Assembly: GCA_033105485.1 (NCBI GenBank)
Contig: CP136956.1
Coordinates: 1,116,001-1,180,000, forward strand
Reading direction: 5' to 3'
DNA: 64,000 nucleotides
Origin: LVI-A0039 sp033105485
GTDB taxonomy: Bacteria; Bacillota_I; Bacilli_A; UBA3375
This document shows, in pieces, positions 41,205 to 50,787 of this stretch. The translations under genes and the position numbers were made by a program. The notes below the pieces were generated by a model. That model had not been told where the DNA came from. It did not search any database and was given only the letters and a program-made list of their open reading frames with translations. Every line of letters starts with the position of its first letter. The stretch's first letter is position 1.

Positions 41205-44200
41205 TTGCCAAATTATTGCAACCAATTAATTATGAAAGTTGTTATACCTAATACGAGTAGTGTAATAAAAGAACGAGGGCGTCAGTTAACAAATTATGTT
41301 TTCAGTTATGACTATGAATTTTCGGAAGGTATCGAAGCTGTCGATAGTTATGTTGTCAGAGTGAGAACTAGATATTTAGGAACTAAATTATATAATATTT
41401 CATTCTTTTTAAATTTAGCCAAAGATAGATCTAAGATTGAATTCATCAATTTAAATTGTAGTTGTCCACATAATGTTGCAATGTGTAAGCACATGTATGC
41501 AGCGATGCTTAGCTTATCGCAAAATCAACAACAAATAAATAATTTATATATTGATTTTGAAATTCAAGAAGAGGAAAGAGAAATTGAGCGACAAGCAAGA
41601 GAAATTGTATCAGGGGGAGGTGCCCAGCAAATTATAGAACCGGCTCTAGATAAATCCCAAAAGAAAATAGTTGGCAATCAATATACAGAAAAACTATTAA
41701 ATACTGCAATTATCAGTACTATGACTATATTTGAAAAAGAAATATACGAATTTATTCCAGAACTTAAAATAGATGGAAGTGGGATGAGCCTGAAATTAAA
41801 AGTTGGGATTATTGGTGGTAAATCGTATGTTGTTAAAGATATATATGAATTACCATTACTATTTCAAAATAAATTAACTCTACCGTTTAGTAGTAGCGTT
41901 GAGATTGATTTTGTGCGTACAAAGTTTAAAAATAGACAGTTAGTTGATTATTTAATTCTTGAGATAAATCGAGGCTGTGCACTATTAAATACAGTATCAG
42001 CAAAAGGAACGACAGATTGGTATGGGTACAATAAAGCAGGAAAAGTACAATATGATAAGAAACAATTACAATTATCACCTGAGACATTACTTTCATATTT
42101 AGAGGTTATGGATAATCAAGCGATTAAATTCAAGTACGAGCAAGAAAGAATTGCAAATTATGATGTCCGTACAGTAAATAATAAATATGAGCTTGAAATA
42201 CATGGCTATGATACGTACGCAACATTGGAAGGTAAAGAAGTATTGCAGTTTATTCAGTGTCAAGAGAAAGTTATTGTAATTGATCCAACATGGAAAAAAA
42301 TAGAAATTAATGATTTAGGATCAATTACTAAAGCCGAGGCGATGTGTAATCTCTTTAACTTTCCGCACCTTATAAACCAAGATAGTGCTCGTATGTTAGA
42401 TGAAGCGATTTTAAAGCCACTATCAACACACCTTATATACGATTATGATTTTACAAAATTATATCCAGATGTTCAGTTCATCGGCTTTAAAACGCATTTA
42501 TCGCTTAATAAAGATAAACTTACGGTTGCAGTTAGTTTAAAAAAAAAAAAGTACGAGGAAGATATACCAAATGGTGTTATTGAAAATCGTTTATTTCATA
42601 TAATTAATCAATTTCTTGAACTATATGATCAACCAGAATTTGAACAATATAGTGAAGTAAGTGTATTTGAAATTAAAGGAACTTACAACATAATAAACTT
42701 TGTAAGTAATTATTTAAAACCACTAGAAGAAATTTGTGAGGTAACAACATCAAATGAACAATTTAAAAATTTTAAAATAGTTGATAAAATGCCTGTCAAA
42801 ATTACTCAAACTAGAAGTAAAGGTAAGAGTATTCTAAAGTTTGAAAGTAGCGAGTTTAGTGATCAAGAGTTACTAGAAGTAATGAAGTCAATAAATAGCT
42901 TTGAGCATTACCTTTCATTAGATAATGGGAAAGTAGTTGATCTAACATCTAGTGAAGTAAAAGGTGTAATAAATACTGCGAAGAAACTAGATTTAGATAT
43001 TACCAAAGCTAAGTCAACAGCTTTTGAAGTACAACTTGCTAGTACATTCTATTATAATAAGATATTTGATAGCTTAAATATACTAGTAGAGAAGGAAGAT
43101 GTTATTGATGAATTAGTGAATGATTATAACAGTATTAATAATAGGTTTAGAAAACCAAAGAAACTTACTGCAGATTTACGTAAATACCAAAAATATGGTG
43201 TAAACTGGATGAAGTTTCTAGAAAAATATAATTTCGGTGGAATCTTAGCAGATGATATGGGGCTTGGTAAAACGCTACAAGCAATTAGTCATTTGTCTGG
43301 TATAAAAAGTAAGTTACCAACATTAATTATTACACCGGCATCACTTATCTATAACTGGAAATATGAATTTGAGAAATTTACTGATAATATTGATACTTTA
43401 ATAATTGATGGTTCCGTGAAAGAAAGAAAAAAAGTTATTGAAGGAATTACGAACCAAATTTGTATTATTTCATATGATACATTTGTTCGTGATTGCGAGC
43501 AGTTATTGGAATTAAAATATAATTATGTAATCTTAGACGAAGCGCAGTATATCAAAAATGCAAATACCAAAGTTTCGAAAGCTGTAAAGGCGGTAGATAG
43601 TGAGCATCGTCTAGCTCTAACTGGGACACCGATAGAAAATAACTTAAATGAGTTATGGTCGTTGTTTGATTTTGTTATGCCATCATTTTTAGGCTCTAGT
43701 AAAGAGTTTAAACAAAAGTTTATCACACCGATCGAAAATGGCGATAGTGAGATTCAAAATAAATTAAAGCAAAAGATAACTCCATTTATTTTACGACGTT
43801 TAAAGGGAGATGTTTTAACTGAACTACCTGATAAAACTGAAAAAGTTATTCATATTAAAATGCAAGCTGATCAACAAAAACTCTATGATTCGTATGCAAT
43901 GGAATTGAAGAAGTTCTTAGAAAAAACATCAGAAGATGAAATTCGAACTAAGCAAATTGAAGTATTAGCAATGATTACGAAACTGAGACAAATAGCATGT
44001 AATCCAATTTTACTAAATGCAAATTACAATGGCACAAATTCGAAGCAAGAGTATTTAATTGAACATTTAGAAACATTAATTGAGAATAACCATAAAACGG
44101 TATTATTCTCACAGTTTGTATCTAATTTCCAGTATATTGAAGAAGAACTAAATAAACGCGGGATTAAGTATTGTAAAATAACAGGACAAACGCCAAAACA

Positions 44201-44543
44201 AAAGCGTTTTGAAATGGTTGATAGTTTTAATAATGATGATACACCGATATTTCTAATTAGTTTAAAAGCAGGAGGAACGGGTTTAAATATAACGGGAGCA
44301 GATACTGTTATCCATTATGATCCGTGGTGGAACACGGCAGTAGAGAGCCAAGCTACAGATCGTGTTCATAGAATGGGTCAAACAAAGAATGTATTTGTAT
44401 ACAAATTGATTTGTGAAAAAACAATAGAAGAGCAAATAGTTAAACTACAAGAACAAAAGAGAAAACTATCTGAAAGTCTACTAGATTCTGAAAATATTAA
44501 ATCAAGTTCTTTAACAAAAGAGGAAGTATTGTCACTACTTTAA
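41205..44543 (+). CDS. SNF2-family helicase with SWIM zinc finger
   Basis: A 1112-residue protein. A SWIM zinc finger near residues 85-100 reads 'NCSCPHNVAMCKH' (C-x-C-x7-C-x-H). A bacterial SNF2-associated middle region follows, then the SNF2 ATPase: Walker A 'DDMGLGKT' near 682, 'ILDEAQ' (DExx), 'ALTGTPIENN', and C-terminal helicase motifs 'VLFSQF', 'SLKAGGTGLNITGAD' and 'RVHRMGQ'. It is a probable DNA translocase in transcription or repair. The start is uncertain: TTG at 41205 is only 2 bases after GAGGAGG, and the next in-frame ATG is at 41232. Confidence 0.88.
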   Translation: MPNYCNQLIMKVVIPNTSSVIKERGRQLTNYVFSYDYEFSEGIEAVDSYVVRVRTRYLGTKLYNISFFLNLAKDRSKIEFINLNCSCPHNVAMCKHMYAAMLSLSQNQQQINNLYIDFEIQEEEREIERQAREIVSGGGAQQIIEPALDKSQKKIVGNQYTEKLLNTAIISTMTIFEKEIYEFIPELKIDGSGMSLKLKVGIIGGKSYVVKDIYELPLLFQNKLTLPFSSSVEIDFVRTKFKNRQLVDYLILEINRGCALLNTVSAKGTTDWYGYNKAGKVQYDKKQLQLSPETLLSYLEVMDNQAIKFKYEQERIANYDVRTVNNKYELEIHGYDTYATLEGKEVLQFIQCQEKVIVIDPTWKKIEINDLGSITKAEAMCNLFNFPHLINQDSARMLDEAILKPLSTHLIYDYDFTKLYPDVQFIGFKTHLSLNKDKLTVAVSLKKKKYEEDIPNGVIENRLFHIINQFLELYDQPEFEQYSEVSVFEIKGTYNIINFVSNYLKPLEEICEVTTSNEQFKNFKIVDKMPVKITQTRSKGKSILKFESSEFSDQELLEVMKSINSFEHYLSLDNGKVVDLTSSEVKGVINTAKKLDLDITKAKSTAFEVQLASTFYYNKIFDSLNILVEKEDVIDELVNDYNSINNRFRKPKKLTADLRKYQKYGVNWMKFLEKYNFGGILADDMGLGKTLQAISHLSGIKSKLPTLIITPASLIYNWKYEFEKFTDNIDTLIIDGSVKERKKVIEGITNQICIISYDTFVRDCEQLLELKYNYVILDEAQYIKNANTKVSKAVKAVDSEHRLALTGTPIENNLNELWSLFDFVMPSFLGSSKEFKQKFITPIENGDSEIQNKLKQKITPFILRRLKGDVLTELPDKTEKVIHIKMQADQQKLYDSYAMELKKFLEKTSEDEIRTKQIEVLAMITKLRQIACNPILLNANYNGTNSKQEYLIEHLETLIENNHKTVLFSQFVSNFQYIEEELNKRGIKYCKITGQTPKQKRFEMVDSFNNDDTPIFLISLKAGGTGLNITGADTVIHYDPWWNTAVESQATDRVHRMGQTKNVFVYKLICEKTIEEQIVKLQEQKRKLSESLLDSENIKSSSLTKEEVLSLL

Positions 44544-44968
44544 CTGTATGATGTATTTTAAAATACGACTATAGTTTATAAGATGTAAATATAAAGCAAA
44601 AGAGATTACAAGACTTTAATTAGTCAAGTAATCTCTTTTCTATATTTAGTGTTTAAATTGATGGGTTTAGCTGCCATTATTGCTAATTTATATTCGCCTG
44701 ATAATGAATATTGAATCAGTTACAGGATTTAAAAGAAAGATAAGTGTTATCCCTTTAACTCCATGGTTTAAGAATAATTTATATTTATGGAAATTAGTAT
44801 GTACATTTGGATTTGAATACAAGTTGAATATTTGTTCTTAAACTTATATTTATTTACTAATGACATTTTAGAAGAATAAACATAAGTATTAAAACACTAA
44901 TATGTTTAGTTTTGAGTGCTATATAAATTTAAATATTTATAGTGAATACAAGTATTGAAATTTTATAT
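44544..44968. other. 425-base gap with terminator repeat
   Basis: Copy 4 of the GAGATTAC repeat lies at 44598-44639. The rest is very AT-rich. A short open stretch near 44720-44840 ('KRKISVIPLTPWFKNNLYLW') has no start signal and could be a gene remnant. Nothing else was recognised. Confidence 0.5.
44598..44639 (+). terminator. Terminator of the helicase gene; copy 4 of the GAGATTAC repeat
   Basis: AAAAGAGATTAC / GTAATCTCTTTT with loop aagactttaattagtcaa. Confidence 0.8.
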
Positions 44969-45619
44969 TTATTTTTGGTTCCTTAACAGATTATAAATAT
45001 GTGGTTTACAGATTAAGTAGTATTCGTTTGGCACACTATACTCTTGAAAAGATACATCGGCTAAATGCAATGTTGATACTTCATCAATTATATACTCAAG
45101 AGTATCGTTATTTTCATTAACTTTAAGTGTTGTATAAATAGGATTCACAATATTATATTTCTCCAGAATTTTGTACTCGTTGGTATTTAAAGTTGCATAG
45201 TATGAGTTAGTTATAATCGCCATATTAACACTGTCGATGTCCAACATTAAGATTCTTTTGTTACTAGAGTTATTATATGAAAAGTGTGGAGTAATATTGA
45301 ACGTAGACATTCTGTCTAATAAAGTTAGTGATAGTTCATCATGCTCGTTTGAAAGAATAATATTTGGGCAACTGATTAATAAGCTTGGAAAATAAGTTAA
45401 CAGTAGTTTATTATAATTGATTGCTATTAATATATTCCCCCCCTGAGATTTATCTAAACTTATAATTGCAGTTGATTCTAAGTTGGCAATTACAAGTTGA
45501 AATACTCTACGTGAACATTGATGCTGGTTAGCTAATTTATTATATGAAATTAGCTTTGCACCTATAGGTGTAGTTAAGACTTCTTTTATTATTATTTCTA
45601 GTGCATTTTCATTAGACAT
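44969..45619 (-). CDS. YhfZ-like/GntR-type regulator (short)
   Basis: A 216-residue protein. The N-terminal ~60 residues look like the winged helix of YhfZ: 'SYNKLANQHQCSRRVFQLVIANLES', then 'GGNILIAINYNKLL'. The rest resembles the YhfZ C-terminal sensor fold, a degenerate periplasmic-binding domain. It is shorter than the usual ~300 residues. It is divergent from the RpiR/PTS operon across a 220-base region with two inverted repeats. YhfZ-type genes are often near sugar-PTS loci. The family call is moderate. Confidence 0.5.
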   Translation of the reverse strand: MSNENALEIIIKEVLTTPIGAKLISYNKLANQHQCSRRVFQLVIANLESTAIISLDKSQGGNILIAINYNKLLLTYFPSLLISCPNIILSNEHDELSLTLLDRMSTFNITPHFSYNNSSNKRILMLDIDSVNMAIITNSYYATLNTNEYKILEKYNIVNPIYTTLKVNENNDTLEYIIDEVSTLHLADVSFQEYSVPNEYYLICKPHIYNLLRNQK

Positions 45620-45698
45620 AGGACTCCTAATTGTCTTTTTATAGAATTATAACATGTATATTTTGTTAATAAGGTGTAAATAAATTTCTATTTTTATA

Positions 45699-45752
45699 AC
45701 TGTATCTAATAGTATACAGTGTTATCATTAATTTGTATCACAATGGATACAA
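45699..45752. promoter_or_regulatory. Two inverted repeats between the YhfZ-like and RpiR genes
   Basis: ACTGTAT-N8-ATACAGT (45699-45720) and TTGTATC-N6-GATACAA (45733-45752) share a GTAT...ATAC core. They are likely operators for one of the two flanking regulators. A related 10-bp palindrome, TTGTATACAA, lies at 54313-54322 ahead of another RpiR gene. Confidence 0.6.
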
Positions 45753-45847
45753 GGAATGAAATGTGTGTCAAGTTTTTATTTTATACAAAGTGTGACATTT
45801 TATTACGTCTAATGTTGATATGATGAAATTGTGGAGACGAGGTGATG

Positions 45848-46519
45848 ATGAACGATTTAGAAATAAGGATTCAAGAGTATATGATAGATAGTGATATTGA
45901 AGATATGACTGTAAAGCAAATAGCTGATAATTTGTATGTTTCTCGTGCTTTAGTTTATAAAGTGATAAAAAAGATGGGATTTAACTCTTTAGGTGAATTT
46001 AAGAAAAAACAAGAACACCAGTTAAGAAGAAACTTTATTTATAGTCACAATATTGTTGAGCGTGATTTAAAGACTGTTAAGCAGTTAATTGAAAATATAG
46101 ATACATATAATATTATTTTTATTATAGGTTTTCATGGAACTGAAATTGTTGCTAAATATTTTGTGCGTCAGTTGATTAACCTTGGGAAACTTGCAATTTG
46201 TATTACGGATAAATATCAATTAATATCACTTTTACAAATTGTTACTGGTAAAGATTTGTTTATAGGGCTGTCCAATACAGGGCTTGATGAAGCAACTATT
46301 AGATTGTTCAGAGATATAAAACATCAGAAGTATGTCATAACACAATACATGTCACCGGTTTATGAATCCAGTGAGTTAAGAATTGGTGTAAAAGATGACA
46401 TAAGTAATGTGTCCACACGTTTTGAGAGGGAAACATCAGTTGAGTTAATGATAGTTGTACAATTTATTTTAATTGAATATCGAAACATTAAACTGATAAG
46501 GAAACCAGAGGAGGAATAA
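45848..46519 (+). CDS. RpiR-family regulator with SIS domain
   Basis: A 223-residue protein. The ATG at 45848 gives a 5-base gap from GAGG; the ATG at 45845 and GTG at 45842 are too close. The HTH is 'MTVKQIADNLYVSRALVYKVIKKMGFNSLGEF'. A short SIS domain has 'IIFIIGFHGTEIVAKYFVRQLINLG'. The stop overlaps the EIIB start. It probably controls this PTS operon in response to its phosphosugar. Confidence 0.82.
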   Translation: MNDLEIRIQEYMIDSDIEDMTVKQIADNLYVSRALVYKVIKKMGFNSLGEFKKKQEHQLRRNFIYSHNIVERDLKTVKQLIENIDTYNIIFIIGFHGTEIVAKYFVRQLINLGKLAICITDKYQLISLLQIVTGKDLFIGLSNTGLDEATIRLFRDIKHQKYVITQYMSPVYESSELRIGVKDDISNVSTRFERETSVELMIVVQFILIEYRNIKLIRKPEEE

Positions 46520-46824
46520 TGAAAATACTTTTAGTATGTAATGCCGGGATGTCAACAAGCCTTATTGTTGAAAAGATGAAGGAGTACTCACAAGGTAACG
46601 ATATTATTGAGGCTCATCCAATTACTTATCTAAAGGACCACGTTACAGAATGGGATGTAGTGCTTGTTGGTCCACAAATACGCTATAAAGAAAAAGAAGT
46701 GAAAAAGTTATGTAATGAGTATGGAAAAGTATCGGGCTTGATAGATATGATGGATTATGGTCAAGGAAATGGTCAAAATATTTATAATGAAGCACAAAAG
46801 TTGTATAAGGAGCATTATGAATAA
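46519..46824 (+). CDS. PTS EIIB, lactose/cellobiose class
   Basis: A 101-residue protein. 'ILLVCNAGMSTSLIVEKM' contains the phosphorylated Cys7 and the P-loop of the cellobiose/lichenan EIIB family. It starts one base inside the regulator's stop. The EIIC gene overlaps its end by 8 bases. There is no EIIA in this cluster, so an EIIA must be supplied from elsewhere. Confidence 0.9.
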   Translation: MKILLVCNAGMSTSLIVEKMKEYSQGNDIIEAHPITYLKDHVTEWDVVLVGPQIRYKEKEVKKLCNEYGKVSGLIDMMDYGQGNGQNIYNEAQKLYKEHYE

Positions 46825-48097
46825 AATCAGCGATAAAATTAATAATTGGATTATGAAAATTTCAGAACCATTAATTAAATTTTCAGAGTTAGATTCAATT
46901 TCAGCGATTCAAGAAGCTTTAGTTGCATGTGTTCCAATTATTGTAATCGGAAGTTTCTTTTTAATATTTGGGGTATTAGGTTCTCCAAGTATAGGTGCAT
47001 CAGGCGAGTCGACACTAAAGTTCTTAGAACCCTATAGTGCAAACTTCTTTGGGATGAACGATCTATTAATGAACTTTCTAGCTTTATATGTAGGAGTTGC
47101 ATTAGCTTTAACATATTCTAAAAAGAAGGGTATAGATCCAATTTCTGGAGTATTATTAGGTATCTCATTTTTCTTTGTATTCAATATTGGTGCCGTTGAA
47201 GATGGAATGATATCGGTTGCGAACTTTTCAGCAACTGGATTATTCAGTACAATGGTAACTACAATTGTGGCTTTAAATATATATCAGTTTTTAGTAAATA
47301 AGAATATAACTATTAGGCTGCCAAAAGAAGTTCCACCTAATGTTGGTGCCGCTTTCACATCACTAGTACCATACTTATTGGTGTTAACAATTGCATGGAT
47401 AATAAGATCATTATTAGATATTGATATTGTGGCTTTATCCACAACGTTTTTAACACCATACTTAGATGCAGCTGATAATATTTTCTCTTATACATTTAGA
47501 GAATTTATGACCAATCTGTTATGGGCTGTAGGGTTACATGGAGATAATATGTTCGCAGCACCAATTTTTAGTCCATTTGAAACTATGTGGTTAGCTGATA
47601 ACGCCCAAGCTGTTCAAAATGGTGTTGCGGGTACAGATTTACCACATATTATGACTTATAATGGAATTGATAGAATGACTAACTGGACAGCTACAGTGTG
47701 GCCACTTATATTCTTAATGATCCGTTCCGATATAAAGCACCTAAAAGCTTTAGGATGGGCATGCTTACCGAGTGCAATGTTTACAATAGTTGAGCCAGTA
47801 ATCTTCGGTTTGCCTCTAGCTCTAAATCCATTTCTATTACTACCGTATTTACTAATCTCAGTAGTAACAGCAATTATTTCATATCTATCGTTCTCATTAG
47901 AGTTGATAAATAGGTTTTATATTTCGCTACCATGGGCTACCCCACCGTTTATTTTGGGTCCTGTAGGTACAGGTGGAGATTTTAGGACGATTATATTAAT
48001 AATTATATTATTTGTAATCGGACTTGTGATTTATACTCCATTCTTCAGAAAGTATGAAGAGCATTTAAGAAGCAAACAAGTAAAAGTTGAAGAATAA
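46817..48097 (+). CDS. PTS EIIC, lactose/cellobiose class
   Basis: A 426-residue membrane protein. The ATG at 46817 follows AAGGAG and overlaps the EIIB gene. It has about ten membrane segments and the family features 'SAIQEALVACVPIIVIGSFFLIFG' near the start, 'LLWAVGLHGDNMF' and 'EPVIFGLPLALNPFLLLPY'. It is the sugar channel of the PTS. The sugar is unknown; the downstream genes suggest a C3-epimeric hexose rather than cellobiose. Confidence 0.88.
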   Translation: MNKISDKINNWIMKISEPLIKFSELDSISAIQEALVACVPIIVIGSFFLIFGVLGSPSIGASGESTLKFLEPYSANFFGMNDLLMNFLALYVGVALALTYSKKKGIDPISGVLLGISFFFVFNIGAVEDGMISVANFSATGLFSTMVTTIVALNIYQFLVNKNITIRLPKEVPPNVGAAFTSLVPYLLVLTIAWIIRSLLDIDIVALSTTFLTPYLDAADNIFSYTFREFMTNLLWAVGLHGDNMFAAPIFSPFETMWLADNAQAVQNGVAGTDLPHIMTYNGIDRMTNWTATVWPLIFLMIRSDIKHLKALGWACLPSAMFTIVEPVIFGLPLALNPFLLLPYLLISVVTAIISYLSFSLELINRFYISLPWATPPFILGPVGTGGDFRTIILIIILFVIGLVIYTPFFRKYEEHLRSKQVKVEE

Positions 48098-48116
48098 AAA
48101 ATTTAAGAGGAGAATT

Positions 48117-49082
48117 ATGTCTACTAGATTAATTAGTACAAGTAAAAGTGAAGTAAGAAAAATGTCAGCAATGGAATTAAAAAGAAGTATTCAAGCAAGT
48201 GAGGGAAGAGTTGTCTTATCTCAATGCTATGTTGGAAGTCATCCGTTATTAGAAGGAACAACTAACCCTGAGTTGGCGGAAGCCTTTGGAGCAGACATGG
48301 TGTTCTTTAACGGATATCCGATGGATGATAGTAAAATACCGGCATTTCAAGGACAGGTAAATAATGGAGAGGGCTGGGAACCTTTTGATTATAGACTAAA
48401 AGAAATGAAGGAATTAACAAATGGACCATTAGGAATATATTTAGAATGTGGTGCAGGAGATGACCCAACAACAAGTACGTCACAAGGAAAACAACTGGTA
48501 AGAACGAATAGAATTGCTAGTGAAGAAAATTTGAAAAAATTACTTGATGAAGAAGCGGACTTTGTTGTACTAGCAGGTAACCCAGGGACTGGAACTAAGC
48601 TAGAAGATATTGTGGAAGCAACTAGACTTGCCAAAAAAGTACTAGGTGATGAAGTGATGATTTGGTCAGGAAAATGGGAAGATGGTGTCGATGAAAAAGT
48701 ATTAGGTGATCCTCTAGCAACATTCGATCATAAAGATATAATTTCAAAATTAATTGACGCTGGAGCTGATGTAATATGCTTACCGATGCCTGGAAGTAGA
48801 ACAGGAATTACAGTTGATATGATTAGAGATTTAGTTGAATTCACACATAGATATAAGCCAGGAACTCTAGCGATGTCATTTTTAGATGGATCGGTTGAAG
48901 GTGCAGATGAAGATACTATTAGATTATGTACATTGATGTCAAAACAAACTGGTGCAGATATCCATGCTATTGGTGATGCTGGATGTTCGGGAATGTCAAC
49001 ACCTGAGAATATTTATCAAATGGCAATTACTCTAAAAGGACGCCGCTTAACATGGTATAAGCTAGCTTCAGGAAAAAGGTAA
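48117..49082 (+). CDS. DUF7916-like TIM-barrel protein
   Basis: A 321-residue protein. The ATG at 48117 follows AGAGGAG. 'MELKRSIQASEGRVVLSQCYVGSHPLLEGTTNPELAEAFGADMVFFNGYPMDD', 'VVLAGNPGTG' and 'IHAIGDAGCSGM' suggest a phosphate-binding TIM barrel of the DUF7916 group, seen beside cellobiose-class PTS genes. Activity is not known. It could be an aldolase-like or isomerase enzyme acting on the imported sugar phosphate. Confidence 0.7.
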   Translation: MSTRLISTSKSEVRKMSAMELKRSIQASEGRVVLSQCYVGSHPLLEGTTNPELAEAFGADMVFFNGYPMDDSKIPAFQGQVNNGEGWEPFDYRLKEMKELTNGPLGIYLECGAGDDPTTSTSQGKQLVRTNRIASEENLKKLLDEEADFVVLAGNPGTGTKLEDIVEATRLAKKVLGDEVMIWSGKWEDGVDEKVLGDPLATFDHKDIISKLIDAGADVICLPMPGSRTGITVDMIRDLVEFTHRYKPGTLAMSFLDGSVEGADEDTIRLCTLMSKQTGADIHAIGDAGCSGMSTPENIYQMAITLKGRRLTWYKLASGKR

Positions 49083-49086
49083 CATT

Positions 49087-49746
49087 ATGACTGAGGAAAA
49101 AAGAATATTACTTTGCCCTTCAATGATGTGTGCAGATATTGGAGACTTAAAGCAAGAACTAAATGAGTTGGAATCATCTGGTGTAGATGTATTTCACCTA
49201 GATATAATGGATGGTCATTATGTTCCTAATTTAGGTTTGGGTTATCAAGAAGTAGAATATATAGTTGCTAACACAAAACAAATGACAGATGCCCATTTAA
49301 TGGTTACTAATCCAGGAGAATATATTGAAAAGCTAGTTAACATAGGTGTGGATATAATATACATACATCCCGAAACAGATTTTCATCCGATTAGATTACT
49401 TAACAAAATAAAAGAACTTGGAGCTAAACCGGGTATTGCAATTAGTCCCAATGTATCATTACTAGAAATTAGCGAACTATTGCCTTATGTTGAATATGTT
49501 TTATTAATGACAGTATCGCCTGGGTTTGCAGGACAAAGTTTTTTAAATTCAATAAATAGAAAAATTCAAGATATATTAGAGGTAAAAAAACAATATGAAT
49601 TCAAGATAGTATTAGATGGGGCACTTGACCCTGATACTATAGCTAATAACAAGTTGCTAGGCGTTGATGGTTATGTACTTGGGACATCAGCTCTATTTGG
49701 AAAAGAGAAAGAATACAAGGAAATTATAGAAAGTTTGAGGAACTGA
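49087..49746 (+). CDS. Ribulose-/allulose-phosphate 3-epimerase family (AlsE-like)
   Basis: A 219-residue TIM barrel. 'LCPSMMCADI', 'VFHLDIMDGHYVPNLG', 'DAHLMVTNPGEYI', 'IYIHPETDFHP' and 'MTVSPGFAGQSF' match the Rpe family, closest in layout to AlsE (D-allulose-6-phosphate 3-epimerase) rather than housekeeping Rpe. It would turn allulose-6-phosphate into fructose-6-phosphate. It ends with TGA, one base before the isomerase gene begins. Confidence 0.82.
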   Translation: MTEEKRILLCPSMMCADIGDLKQELNELESSGVDVFHLDIMDGHYVPNLGLGYQEVEYIVANTKQMTDAHLMVTNPGEYIEKLVNIGVDIIYIHPETDFHPIRLLNKIKELGAKPGIAISPNVSLLEISELLPYVEYVLLMTVSPGFAGQSFLNSINRKIQDILEVKKQYEFKIVLDGALDPDTIANNKLLGVDGYVLGTSALFGKEKEYKEIIESLRN

Positions 49747-49747
49747 G

Positions 49748-50179
49748 ATGAAAAAAGTGATAATTGGTTGCGACCATGTAGGTTTATCCCTTAAAGAGGT
49801 ATTAGTACCATATTTAGAAGAACAAGGCTATGAAGTATTAGATGTTGGTGCATACAGTACAGAAAGAACAGATTACCCAATATACTCTAAAGTGGTTGCG
49901 GAAAAGGTATCTACAGGTGAATACCCACTAGGTATTTTATTATGTGGAAGTGGAGTTGGAATATCAATCACAGCTAATAAAGTTAAGGGTGTTAGAGCAG
50001 TTGTATGTAGTGACCCTTATACAGCAAAATTATCACGTGAGCATAATGATACTAATATTTTATCAATGGGTTCAAGAGTAGTAGGAAGTGAACTAGCAAA
50101 AATGATTTTAGACGAATGGTTAGCAGCCAAATTTGAAGGTGGAAGACACCAAAATAGAATAGATATGATGGAGGACTAG
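49748..50179 (+). CDS. RpiB/LacAB-type sugar-phosphate isomerase
   Basis: A 143-residue protein. 'IIGCDHVGLSLKEVL', 'YPIYSKVVAEKV', 'GILLCGSGVGISITANKVKGVRAV' (active-site Cys) and 'NDTNILSMGSRVVG' are RpiB hallmarks. RpiB enzymes interconvert ribose-5-phosphate and ribulose-5-phosphate, and many also convert allose-6-phosphate and allulose-6-phosphate. Here, next to an AlsE-like epimerase, the second role is plausible. It is the last intact gene of the operon. Confidence 0.9.
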   Translation: MKKVIIGCDHVGLSLKEVLVPYLEEQGYEVLDVGAYSTERTDYPIYSKVVAEKVSTGEYPLGILLCGSGVGISITANKVKGVRAVVCSDPYTAKLSREHNDTNILSMGSRVVGSELAKMILDEWLAAKFEGGRHQNRIDMMED

Positions 50180-50195
50180 TAATACTGAATAATAT

Positions 50196-50787
50196 ATATT
50201 ATGGTTAATTAGTATTACAGAACCATTAGAATTTATGTTCTTATTTGTATCTCCATTACCATATGTGTGGCATGCTTTCCTAGATGGTATTTCATTCTTA
50301 GTTGCAGATATAATCAATCTAAATATTGGTAATACATTTAGTGGTGGTTTCATTGACTTTACATTATTTAGAATCTTACACGGTCAAGAAAAAACACATT
50401 TCTTATACTTATTTGTCATTGGTCCAATTTGGACAGCCTTATACTATTTCTCATTCAAGTTTTTATCCTGAAATTTAATATTTTAACACAGGTCGAAACC
50501 CAGAGGAAGAGGATGAAGCTGATGTGGAAGTAGTGAGCAAAAGTTCTTTAAATGAAGAAGCTGAATTAATTGTAGGATATTTAGGTGGTGTAGACAACCA
50601 GGACGATGTTGATGCTTGTATAACAAGGTTACGTGTTACTTTAAAGGATCCAGATAAAGTTGATCGTGATGGGTTAATGAGTTTTGGTGCAAGTGGTATT
50701 GTAGATGTTTCAGAAGGAATTCAAGTAATCTATGGAGCAAAAGCAGTAAGATATAAAACTATAATTAATGATACATACGAAATATAA
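50196..50787 (+). pseudogene. Broken PTS EIICB gene (glucose superfamily)
   Basis: The fragment begins with 'ISITEPLEFMFLFVSPLPYVWHAFLDG' (the EIIC TEP.EF loop) and runs to 'KFLS' at 50471. After stops comes the linker 'TGRNPEEEDEADVEV' and an EIIB domain 'DVDACITRLRVTLKD' ending at 50787. The start and most of the EIIC domain are missing. It resembles the intact EIICB at 57864-59432 in plan and may be the remnant of a related permease. Confidence 0.8.

Noticed and set aside
45760..45800. Loose inverted TGTCA ... TGACA near the PTS promoter
   Set aside because: Arms are short and far apart; the two GTAT/ATAC palindromes nearby are better operator candidates.
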